Part shown: positions 1-6,475 of the stretch, piece after piece
How the letters are laid out: every line of letters begins with the position of its first letter
How positions within the stretch are numbered: the first letter of the stretch is position 1
Assembly: GCA_022784805.1 (NCBI GenBank)
Contig: JALFYG010000152.1
Location: 1-8,779 of the forward strand
DNA from: Spirochaetales bacterium
GTDB taxonomy: Bacteria > Spirochaetota > Spirochaetia > Sphaerochaetales > Sphaerochaetaceae
Direction of reading: 5' to 3'
DNA length: 8,779 bases
Made by a program: the position numbers and the translations under genes
The notes under the pieces: model-generated
Told to the model about the DNA's origin: nothing
What the model saw: only the letters and a program-made list of their open reading frames with translations
Database searches by the model: none

Positions 1-573
1 ATCAATGTATTCCACAACGTTGAATACAGCAAGAGCAAGTTGCAGCATAGAAGCTCCAAATTGGTTTAAATAAGGTGAGTTACCAATCGATGAAAGAAAC
101 ATCGGATTAGGAAGCTTCCTTTTATCCCAATTACAAGCAACAGTAACTGTAGGAATATACTTTTTTTTAATTAAAGAATTCAACGTCAATGAGTCATACA
201 TTGCAACTCTTACAGGCATATTCTTATCATACCTACTTTGATCTTCAATACATATCAGACACTGGTTGCCATTTTTATCGGAGACTTTCTTTGCTACGTC
301 ACGAATAAGTTCTTTTGTAATACAGATTCGTGTGTTACCTTCTACTATGACGTCATTCATTTCAATAGTAGTATCAGATTCAATGATCATATCAGAATCG
401 ATGTCACTATTGAAAAATCCTGAAATGAAATCTGCGAATATCTCATTAATTCTGAAATATTCCTTAATCAGATTATTGTGGATCTTAGGTTTACTCTTTT
501 TACCTTTGCCCACAATAGACACTGTCTGTCCACCATAATAAGTAGACACCGAGGGTTGGTTGTTTTTTGACAT
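1..573 (-). CDS. Rpn-family PD-(D/E)XK nuclease / 'putative transposase' (partial, N-terminal part)
   Basis: The minus-strand frame is open from ATG at 573 to the window edge, giving 191 codons with no stop; the C-terminus lies outside. Residues 35-75 (LIKEYF, INEIFADFISGFF, then an acidic stretch around ESDTTIE) and residues 90-127 (IRDVAKKV, LICIEDQS, NMPVRVAMYD) follow the pattern of the Rpn / TIGR01784 family, in which an 'R-D-V-x-K' segment precedes a strand ending in E-x-Q and then 'MPxR...YD'. E110-x-Q112 is the likely second half of the PD-(D/E)XK metal site. Known members are DNases that promote RecA-independent recombination, and some are linked to phage defence; activity here is inferred. 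An AGGAGG sequence at 585-590 lies 11 bases before the ATG. Codons are AT-rich (many AAT, ATT, AAA), unlike the operon to the right, which hints at separate origin. It is the next gene on the same strand but separated by a terminator. Confidence 0.8.
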   Translation of the reverse strand, partial: MSKNNQPSVSTYYGGQTVSIVGKGKKSKPKIHNNLIKEYFRINEIFADFISGFFNSDIDSDMIIESDTTIEMNDVIVEGNTRICITKELIRDVAKKVSDKNGNQCLICIEDQSRYDKNMPVRVAMYDSLTLNSLIKKKYIPTVTVACNWDKRKLPNPMFLSSIGNSPYLNQFGASMLQLALAVFNVVEYID

Positions 574-643
574 AGAGCCTACCCCCTCCTTTTTTAATGG
601 AGAGTAAGACATCTCATACGAGACGTCTCAGGGAGGCATAGGC
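574..643 (-). promoter_or_regulatory. Leader hairpin that can sequester the RBS of the Rpn-family gene
   Basis: In the minus-strand transcript, GCCUA (643-639) and CCUCC (636-632) can pair with UAGGC (581-577) and GGAGG (589-585). The second pairing covers the ribosome-binding site. Between them is a 9-bp hairpin with one G-U pair (628-620 with 615-607, loop GUAU). The same GGAGGG (589-584) can instead pair with a nearby CUCUCC (604-599), so two mutually exclusive partners exist. The pairings are seen directly; their role in translational control is inferred. No known riboswitch class was recognised. Confidence 0.45.
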
Positions 644-750
644 GTTAGGATTCATACTTTTTTCTAATCGACCTAGAGGATCTGCCCCTCGGAATCTTTC
701 TAGGCAAAACTCAATTATACATGATTCGCCGGTGACGACTTCTCATCACC
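644..750 (-). promoter_or_regulatory. Upstream part of the structured leader, with an alternative -10 box
   Basis: On the minus strand, 750-731 forms an 8-bp stem (GGUGAUGA/UCGUCACC, loop GAAG) that is fully paired only as minus-strand RNA because of a G-U pair. At 704-672, CCUA/UAGG and GAGG/CCUC form a second bulged stem. A perfect TATAAT lies at 719-714, but no good -35 box is found at 16-18 bases, so transcription starting here is possible rather than likely. The segment probably belongs to the 5' leader of the Rpn-family gene. Confidence 0.3.
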
Positions 751-844
751 AAAAATAAAATACAACAAAAAAGAAAAAAAGTCCATATAAAAAAGTAAAT
801 CCTTAATTTAAAAGTATTTGTAAAAATTAATAAGGATCATTCTA

Positions 845-874
845 TTTATAATAGCTCATTTTTTGATTAATCAA
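845..874 (-). promoter_or_regulatory. Candidate sigma70-type promoter for the Rpn-family gene
   Basis: TTGATT (874-869) and TATAAA (850-845) are separated by 18 bases on the minus strand, within AT-rich DNA just beyond the operon terminator. The -35 box lies inside a 12-bp perfect palindrome, TTGATTAATCAA (863-874), which could be an operator. Transcription from here would give a leader of about 265 bases before the ATG at 573. AT-rich sequence produces such matches by chance, so support is modest. Confidence 0.35.
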
Positions 875-883
875 CAAATAATT

Positions 884-917
884 AAAAAAAAGCCTTGAAG
901 AGTAATTCCCCAAGGCT
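884..917 (-). terminator. Rho-independent terminator of the transport/catabolic operon
   Basis: In the minus-strand RNA a perfect 7-bp stem AGCCUUG/CAAGGCU (917-911 with 897-891, loop of 13 bases) is followed at once by a run of seven U (890-884). It begins 10 bases after the stop codon of the last operon gene, so it closes the operon and insulates the Rpn-family gene downstream. Confidence 0.9.
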
Positions 918-927
918 GGAAAAAGTG

Positions 928-1794
928 TTAATTGCAGAAAAACCAAGGTGATTCTTTTATTGCCTTATTTAAACCACCAAGCCTCTCTCCACTTCGGTCA
1001 ATGACTTCATGACCGACAAGTATTTCCCTGTTTTCTTCTTTTGCTCTCTTCTCCACACTATTAAAGATACATTTTAATCTCTCATCTGAAAGAACACCAT
1101 CGGGATGAGAAAAGAAAGGATGCTTATCTCCATATAATACATGTCCAGGAGTCAGTATACAGGAAGCAAGATGCACATGATTTGACAGATAAAGTGCTTT
1201 ATCCAAGGATTCCTCTACATTCTCCCCAAGCTGGGCAATGTGGCTTGTATCAAGGGTCAAATAAAAGTTTTTATAACTCTTTCTAATTTCGTCAGCCACC
1301 TGCATGCTATAGTCCGTTGGTCCCAAAAGCTGGCGAGCATCCACAACTCTATCACCAGTCTCCAATACAACATCAAATCCTTCAGCAACAGGAAGAAGAC
1401 GCTCCATACTCTTCATAAACTGTTCTAGAGCTCTTGGTCTATCAGCCTCATCAGTGTCGCGACCAGTGGTGATCAAGACTTTTTCCGCTCCTACTTCTGC
1501 TGCAGTTTCAAAGGATCTTAGAAGAAGAAAAACGGCATTCATTCTGTTCTTCTCATTGAGATCACAGAGACTAAAGCCTTCCATCTTTTGTACGCCTGCA
1601 ATTGGATACACTATATTCTTGATTCCATGGTCATTTATTACACTCTTCATTTCCTTTGTCTTTTCAAAGGGAAAGTGGAGTTCTATGGTATCGATCTTAG
1701 TCTTTTCAAGAATAGAGAGAGAGTCTGAAAGAATAAAAGGATCTGTAGATGTTCCCTTTACCAATGCAGACAATACAACACTACGCCTTATCAT
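928..1794 (-). CDS. Xylose-isomerase-like TIM-barrel protein (sugar phosphate isomerase/epimerase family)
   Basis: This 288-residue protein has the layout of the AP-endonuclease-2/xylose-isomerase TIM-barrel family (PF01261). Likely metal ligands at strand ends are E145 (VVLETGD), D182 (LTLDTSH) with H185, H207 and H209 (HVHLAS), and E263 (GHEV). Family members isomerise or epimerise sugars and keto-acids or act as dehydratases; the substrate here is unknown. There is no signal peptide, so it is cytoplasmic. The ATG follows the stop codon of the aldo/keto reductase directly (TAAATG), which points to translational coupling. It is the last gene of the operon. An endonuclease IV role is unlikely given the metabolic context. 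Family call is firm, function open. Confidence 0.75.
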   Translation of the reverse strand: MIRRSVVLSALVKGTSTDPFILSDSLSILEKTKIDTIELHFPFEKTKEMKSVINDHGIKNIVYPIAGVQKMEGFSLCDLNEKNRMNAVFLLLRSFETAAEVGAEKVLITTGRDTDEADRPRALEQFMKSMERLLPVAEGFDVVLETGDRVVDARQLLGPTDYSMQVADEIRKSYKNFYLTLDTSHIAQLGENVEESLDKALYLSNHVHLASCILTPGHVLYGDKHPFFSHPDGVLSDERLKCIFNSVEKRAKEENREILVGHEVIDRSGERLGGLNKAIKESPWFFCN

Positions 1795-2754
1795 TTATTC
1801 CACCGCCTTTGGTTGTTTCCAGAGTCTTGTTATTTCATTTTTGTCTTCTTCTGAGAGAGCAAACGTGAGGACACTTCTATTCTCCACAACCTGTTCTATT
1901 CTTCTTGCCCCTAACACCAGAGAGAAAGAAGGAGAGAGGGAAAGCGCATAGGAAGAAAGAAGAACCTGCAAAGGAACATTGTTTTTCTCTGCAATACCCA
2001 AGAGTGGCGCAAGAGCTTCGTTTACCCTGACGATATTCTTTTTCCTGAACCACTTGTCACCCTTCTTTGCTGATCCGCTTATCTCGTCCTCGGGCTTAAT
2101 CTTTCCTGTGAGAAGGCCTCTTTCCATGGAAGAATAAGCCTGGAAAATTACGCCTTTTTCTTCCGCAACTTTGAGTATGTTTTCGTTCGCTGTCTCCAAG
2201 AGGCTCCATCTTTCCTGGAAGAGAATTGGCTTCTGTCCATTCTCGAAGTATCCCACGAGGCTCTCGGGAGTATTATTGCAGCTACCCCAAGCCCTGATCT
2301 TTCCTTCTTTTCTTAGGTCCTCCATGGCTCTTATGGACTCTTCCAATGGGTCCACAGGGCACTGCCAATGGGTAAGGAGGACATCTATATAATCGGTGTC
2401 AAGACGCTTCAATGAGCCTTCGACCTGCCTTTTGATGGCGTCAGGTTTTAGGTTTCTCCAGACCTTCACTCCATCCCTTTCTTTATGAAGGATAGAACCG
2501 CTTTCACCCCACTCCAGGCCACACTTTGTTGCAACAAAGACTTTGTCACGACGTGACTTGATCACTTCTCCAAGCAACCTTTCAGACAGCCCGTTACCAT
2601 AAGCCGGAGCAGTATCGAAATATGTAAAGCCCAGATCAATTGCCGCAGAAAGAGCAGAAAGGGATTCACGCTCATCATTCTTTCCCCAGCTGTCACCACC
2701 ACCTATTGACCAAGTTCCAAACGCAACACGAGGTAGATTTTCAATTCTTTCCAT
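1795..2754 (-). CDS. Aldo/keto reductase
   Basis: This 319-residue protein carries the full aldo/keto reductase catalytic tetrad: D47 (TYFDTAPAYG), Y52, K77 (ATKCG) and H119 (LLTHW). The early 'GTWSIGGG' strand, the 'ERWSLLE' segment and the C-terminal 'LVLGARRIEQVVEN' cofactor-binding stretch are typical of NAD(P)H-dependent family members of about 320-330 residues. The enzyme would interconvert a carbonyl and an alcohol, probably on a product of the imported acid; that step is inferred. Its ATG overlaps the end of the racemase-like gene by 14 bases, and its stop abuts the next gene, so it is embedded in the operon. Cytoplasmic, no signal peptide. It could equally serve general aldehyde detoxification, but the operon position argues for a dedicated role. 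Confidence 0.87.
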   Translation of the reverse strand: MERIENLPRVAFGTWSIGGGDSWGKNDERESLSALSAAIDLGFTYFDTAPAYGNGLSERLLGEVIKSRRDKVFVATKCGLEWGESGSILHKERDGVKVWRNLKPDAIKRQVEGSLKRLDTDYIDVLLTHWQCPVDPLEESIRAMEDLRKEGKIRAWGSCNNTPESLVGYFENGQKPILFQERWSLLETANENILKVAEEKGVIFQAYSSMERGLLTGKIKPEDEISGSAKKGDKWFRKKNIVRVNEALAPLLGIAEKNNVPLQVLLSSYALSLSPSFSLVLGARRIEQVVENRSVLTFALSEEDKNEITRLWKQPKAVE

Positions 2755-3400
2755 AGAACTCCTTCACTTCTTCAATGCAACTTTCAGGTGAAGTCAGTAC
2801 TGTCCAATCCCCTTCTCTCTCGACACCTTCTTTTGCACTTGCCATACTTGCCTGAGCCAACACCACAACGTCAGCTCCCTTATACTTTAAAGATTCTTCG
2901 GAGAGTATTCTATCATGGTTTTCCACGTCTCCGCTCTTCAAAGCATCCATGGCATCAGTTCTGAGGGAAGAAACAACCTTTGCCTTCTTTCCCAACCTAT
3001 CAAGTTCCATGTTTATTCTGTCCACTGTAGGCCCGACAGTAGTGGCGGCAGTTGCCAAGACCAGGATGCTTTCTCCTGTCTCTGCAGCCTTTCTGCACAT
3101 AGCGCTGTCAATGGTGACAACAGGTTTCTTTATTTCTTTCGCCATATCAAGGACATATGGGGTAAGTGATGAACAGGTCACCACCAAAAGGTCACTATCC
3201 TCTTCCTCTGCAACGCGCATATCATCCAATAACCTTTTCTTGTTCCAAGAAGTGAACTCACCCTTTTCAAGAGTATTGGAGATCAGAATCTCATCCACAA
3301 TATTTGTCATTTTGATTTTTTCACCAAAAGCCTCTTCCAAGAGAGATGGGAATGAATTGTATATGCTCTTTACAGTATGGATCAAAGTAATCTTTTTCAT
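2741..3400 (-). CDS. Asp/Glu/hydantoin racemase superfamily protein, one catalytic Cys missing
   Basis: About 219 residues with the two-lobed fold pattern of PF01177. The N-terminal lobe carries the expected cysteine in 'LVVTCSSLTP' (C76 counted from the start used here). The second lobe, where racemases usually have a Gly-Cys motif, reads 'VVVLAQASMA' and lacks cysteine. A two-base racemase mechanism is therefore unlikely; an isomerase, lyase or decarboxylase-like reaction, or another role on the operon's substrate, is possible but unproven. Two adjacent ATGs occur (3403 and 3400). The second is chosen because AGGAG lies 6 bases before it but only 3 before the first. The gene follows tctC after an intercistronic G/C hairpin and overlaps the aldo/keto reductase by 14 bases. 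Confidence 0.75.
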   Translation of the reverse strand: MKKITLIHTVKSIYNSFPSLLEEAFGEKIKMTNIVDEILISNTLEKGEFTSWNKKRLLDDMRVAEEEDSDLLVVTCSSLTPYVLDMAKEIKKPVVTIDSAMCRKAAETGESILVLATAATTVGPTVDRINMELDRLGKKAKVVSSLRTDAMDALKSGDVENHDRILSEESLKYKGADVVVLAQASMASAKEGVEREGDWTVLTSPESCIEEVKEFYGKN

Positions 3401-3419
3401 CATTTACTCCTAAGTCAAT

Positions 3420-3438
3420 GGGGGGCAGACCACCCCCC
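3420..3438 (-). other. Intercistronic G6/C6 stem-loop between tctC and the racemase-like gene
   Basis: The transcript contains GGGGGG (3438-3433) and CCCCCC (3425-3420) around a 7-base loop. No U-run follows, so it is not a standard terminator. It starts 18 bases after the tctC stop and ends just before the next ribosome-binding site. Such stems often shield the 3' end of a binding-protein transcript and lower expression of later genes; that role is inferred. Confidence 0.6.
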
Positions 3439-3456
3439 TTATAAGCTTAATATATC

Positions 3457-4431
3457 TTACTTGCCGATGGAAGCGAGATATGTCTTCTGATAATCCAACA
3501 TATAAGCTTCTGCTTCAGCACCGAAGAGGTACATTGGCTCAAGACCGTTCTTTGAGAGATAAGCCTTGAATTCAGCTGTTTCGCTAGCTTTCTTGAGACA
3601 ATCTGCCCAGAATGCATATGCTTCATCTGACATAGCCTTAGGTGCGCTTACGCCTCTCCATACAGGAACTTCAACGTTGTTGTAACCGAATTCAGAGAGT
3701 GTAGGAGCATCTTTGAGGAGCTCAGAAGAGAAGCGATTGTTGCTGAGAGCAAGGATTGGCTTCATCTTTCCTGCTTCAACATACTGACTAGCAGCTGCTG
3801 GCTTTGACATACAGAGGTCAACGTGGCCACCGAGGAGAGATGTAATAGCTCCAGATGTAGCATCGTTAGCAATGTAGGAAAGCTGTGCTTCGGAGACACC
3901 AAGTTCAGCGATGAGCTTGTTGTATGTCTCGATGTCGTCGCCCTTACTTCCTGCGATGACGATCTTCTGTCCAGCCTTGAGAGCATCCATGACTTCCTGC
4001 CATGATGAGTACTTTGACTGCTCACCGATAAAGAGGAGCTGCTTGTCTACAGCCATGATGGCGAGAGGTCTGAAGTTCTCGACTCTGTTGTCTGTATTCT
4101 TGACCATTGGCATAAGGTCACCGCTGTTGAAAGTCAAGAGAGTGTAGTCAGCCTTTGCCTTGTTCATTGTAGCAACCTGGAGTCTTCCGACTTCACCGCT
4201 TCCGTCTGTAATGTAGTCAGTGACGATGTTGGCGTTTGTGATTCCGTTAGCCTTCATAGCGTCTTTGATCTGAGTTGTGAAGATATCACTTCCTCCGCCT
4301 GGCTTACTTGTGCAGACCCATGATACGTCCTTGGTAGGTGTGAATCCACTAGAAGCTTCCTCTGTGGAACCGTTTGCGAAAAGTGCAACTGCAACGAGTG
4401 CTGCAAGTACGATAGCTGCGAACTTTTTCAT
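3457..4431 (-). CDS. tctC: Tripartite tricarboxylate transporter, periplasmic binding protein (TctC/Bug family)
   Basis: This 324-residue protein is the substrate receptor of a TTT transporter. It opens with a signal peptide (MKK, hydrophobic residues to about 18, cleavage likely after LFA at 19) with no lipobox cysteine, so it should be a soluble periplasmic protein. 'KPGGGSD' near residue 45 matches the glycine-rich ligand loop of Bug proteins, and the C-terminal half has the familiar 'LSEFGY...VPVWRGVSAPKAMSDEA' layout. Bug proteins bind carboxylates through main-chain and water contacts, so the ligand cannot be read from sequence. GGAG lies about 8 bases before the ATG. Codons are strongly biased to C/G-ending forms (AAG, ATC, TTC), which fits high expression. 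It lies 24 bases after tctA; in the classical tct operon the receptor gene comes first. Confidence 0.92.
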   Translation of the reverse strand: MKKFAAIVLAALVAVALFANGSTEEASSGFTPTKDVSWVCTSKPGGGSDIFTTQIKDAMKANGITNANIVTDYITDGSGEVGRLQVATMNKAKADYTLLTFNSGDLMPMVKNTDNRVENFRPLAIMAVDKQLLFIGEQSKYSSWQEVMDALKAGQKIVIAGSKGDDIETYNKLIAELGVSEAQLSYIANDATSGAITSLLGGHVDLCMSKPAAASQYVEAGKMKPILALSNNRFSSELLKDAPTLSEFGYNNVEVPVWRGVSAPKAMSDEAYAFWADCLKKASETAEFKAYLSKNGLEPMYLFGAEAEAYMLDYQKTYLASIGK

Positions 4432-4455
4432 CTTTTATTCTCCTTTTTTGTTTTT

Positions 4456-5982
4456 TTATTTTGTTTTCTTGTCTTTAAGTATTCCTGTCTTCTTCAGTAT
4501 TGCGCGGACAACTGGAGTAAGGATAAGAACACAGAAGACAATAGTAAGGACTGTTGAGATAGCAGAGTTAAAGAAGACTTTTGATGTGCTTCCGCCAGAG
4601 ATGACGAATGCCTTTCTCATGTTATCTTCCAAAAGCGGTGCAAGTACGAACGAGAGTAGCATCGGTGCCGTCGAGTATCCGCTCTTTTCAAATAGATATC
4701 CGCAGACTCCACTGACAAGCATGATGATTACTCCGTAGAAGGAATAAGTATCTGAGTAAGATCCGACGATACATACGACTGTGATGATAGGAATCAAGAC
4801 CTTCACTGGTACTGCAAGTATCTTCAAGAGCATTGGGATTACACCAAGGGCAATCAAAAGTGCGAAGATGTTTGCAATGAAGAGGGAGGCAATGAGACCC
4901 CAAGCAAAGTCTGGTTCGTTCTGGAACAAGAGTGGACCAGGGTTGAGCCCCCACATCATGAGACCACCAAGAAGAACAGCGCCTGTTCCGCTTCCTGGGA
5001 TACCGAGAGCCAAAAGTGGCGCAAATGATCCTGCAGCTGCAGCGTTGTTTGCTGCCTCACATGCTGCGATACCTTCCATAGCTCCAGTTCCAAGAGGCTC
5101 TTCATTCTTAAATGCTCTCTGTACTGCGTAACCAAGAAATGCACCTGTTGTTGCACCTGCTCCAGGAAGAACACCTACGAATGTTCCGAGAACACCTGAT
5201 CTGATTGCTGGAGGCAAGATTCTCTTTACATCATGAAGGCCCAACATACTTCCACGGATTGTAAGACGTTCTGTAATGCCACTCTCTTTGGCCTTCTCAT
5301 CCTTTTCATCCATCAACTTCATGACCTGGGCAAAACCAACGGTTCCGATGACGAATGGGATGAACTTTACTCCACCAAGAAGGTATACGTTGCCGAAACT
5401 GAATCTAGGGGAACCTGACTGCAAGTCCATACCGATGGAAGCAACAAGGATACCAAGGAGAGTAAGGACAACACCGTTTGTAGGGTTAGATCCCACAAGC
5501 CAACCGATACTTGTCATGGCCACAAGAAGGAGGATTGTCATTTCGGCTGGTCCGAAATGAAGTCCTGCATCTGCAAGAGCTGGGCCCAAGAAAGCAAGGA
5601 TCAACATACCGATGGTTCCACCGATACATGAAGCAAGGTTTGCTGTAAAGAGAGCCTGACCAGGTCTCTTTTTTACAGTAGCCATTGGGTAACCATCGAG
5701 GGCTGTCATGACAGCAGGGCTGTCTCCAGGAATATTCAAGAGGATGGCTGAGAATGATCCGCCATACATATTTGAATAATAGAGAGCTCCCAAAAGTACG
5801 ATTGCTGTAGTTGGATTGAACTTATATGTGAGAGGGAGAAGCAAAGCGACTCCTGCAAGGCTTCCGATACCAGGCATAGCACCTACGATCAAGCCCAAGA
5901 GTGCTCCCAAGAGACAAGCTCCGATGTTCTGGAGTGTGAATACTACCTGGAAACCATGAAAAAGAAGTGCGAAATTTTCCAT
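4456..5982 (-). CDS. tctA: Tripartite tricarboxylate transporter, large membrane subunit TctA
   Basis: This 508-residue, very hydrophobic protein has the usual length and internal duplication of TctA. In the first half PGIG (37-40) is followed by 'YYSNMYGGSFSAILLNIPGD' (68-87); in the second, 'GVLPGAGATTG' is followed by 'AAAAGSFAPLLALGIPGSG'. These paired glycine/proline motifs are the signature of the family and probably line the transport path. It should span the inner membrane about 10-12 times and drive ion-coupled uptake of the acid handed over by TctC. AGGAG lies 9 bases before the ATG at 5982, and the tctB stop is 15 bases upstream. Identity of the family is firm; the substrate is unknown, and the name tricarboxylate should not be taken literally. 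Confidence 0.95.
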   Translation of the reverse strand: MENFALLFHGFQVVFTLQNIGACLLGALLGLIVGAMPGIGSLAGVALLLPLTYKFNPTTAIVLLGALYYSNMYGGSFSAILLNIPGDSPAVMTALDGYPMATVKKRPGQALFTANLASCIGGTIGMLILAFLGPALADAGLHFGPAEMTILLLVAMTSIGWLVGSNPTNGVVLTLLGILVASIGMDLQSGSPRFSFGNVYLLGGVKFIPFVIGTVGFAQVMKLMDEKDEKAKESGITERLTIRGSMLGLHDVKRILPPAIRSGVLGTFVGVLPGAGATTGAFLGYAVQRAFKNEEPLGTGAMEGIAACEAANNAAAAGSFAPLLALGIPGSGTGAVLLGGLMMWGLNPGPLLFQNEPDFAWGLIASLFIANIFALLIALGVIPMLLKILAVPVKVLIPIITVVCIVGSYSDTYSFYGVIIMLVSGVCGYLFEKSGYSTAPMLLSFVLAPLLEDNMRKAFVISGGSTSKVFFNSAISTVLTIVFCVLILTPVVRAILKKTGILKDKKTK

Positions 5983-5997
5983 ACTATTCTACTCCTA

Positions 5998-6474
5998 TCA
6001 TCCGAAGATCAACTCGACGATGAATCCGATCGGGAACTGAATGTCCAGCCAGATTCTGAAACAGCCGATTACGATAAATGCAACGATTGCCAAAGCAATA
6101 AGTGTTGTAGTCCAACTCTGTTTTTCATATATCTTCAGCCAGAGGAATACAAAGATCAGAAGAGATGGAATCATTCCGATGATGTATGTGGCTCCGATTA
6201 TGAGAAGAACAGCTGCAGGAACATACCAGTTGATCAATCTGAACTCTGCATTTGGGCTCTTGAGACCATTAATGAAAGCCAGGACAGAGAGAGCTATCAA
6301 ACCTACTGATATGATTCCAGGGAAGAAGCCTTTGGTTGGTTTCATGGCTGTGCTGTCCCAAAAACCATACTGACCAAATGAAATCACAGCAAACAAGATT
6401 CCAATTCCCATTGTTATAAGTGGAACTAAGATCTTACTTGGGATTTTGACGGTTTTCTTGTCGTCGATTTTCAT
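5998..6474 (-). CDS. tctB: Tripartite tricarboxylate transporter, small membrane subunit TctB
   Basis: This 158-residue protein has the size and layout of TctB: a charged N-terminus (MKIDDKK), then four hydrophobic segments at about 16-33, 53-70, 83-110 (with a break that could make one or two spans) and 122-140, ending in a hydrophobic tail. The 'TKGFFPGIISVGLI' segment matches the conserved 'FP' region of the family. TctB is poorly conserved, so the call leans on its place directly before tctA. The start is only one base after the pdxA-like stop, with GGGAG inside the end of that gene, so the two are translationally coupled. It works in the inner membrane together with TctA. Confidence 0.88.
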   Translation of the reverse strand: MKIDDKKTVKIPSKILVPLITMGIGILFAVISFGQYGFWDSTAMKPTKGFFPGIISVGLIALSVLAFINGLKSPNAEFRLINWYVPAAVLLIIGATYIIGMIPSLLIFVFLWLKIYEKQSWTTTLIALAIVAFIVIGCFRIWLDIQFPIGFIVELIFG

Positions 6475-6475
6475 C

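Noticed and set aside
238..538. Two overlapping plus-strand frames (61 and 90 codons)
   Set aside because: They are antisense to the continuous minus-strand Rpn-family frame, which has family motifs and a good ribosome-binding site.
574..650. Twister-ribozyme-like words (CCUAAC ... GGAGGGGG) on the minus strand
   Set aside because: The P2 stem (CAC/GUG type) and the conserved internal loops of twister are absent, and the same bases are better explained by RBS-sequestering pairings.
672..704. 'GAGGGGCAG' similar to the FMN riboswitch core
   Set aside because: Only one short word agrees; the other conserved FMN helices and loops are missing, and the downstream gene is unrelated to flavin.
1454..1951. 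165-codon plus-strand frame opposite the aldo/keto reductase/isomerase junction
   Set aside because: It has no recognisable motif and lies antisense to two well-supported genes; other long plus-strand frames in the window are shadows of the same kind.
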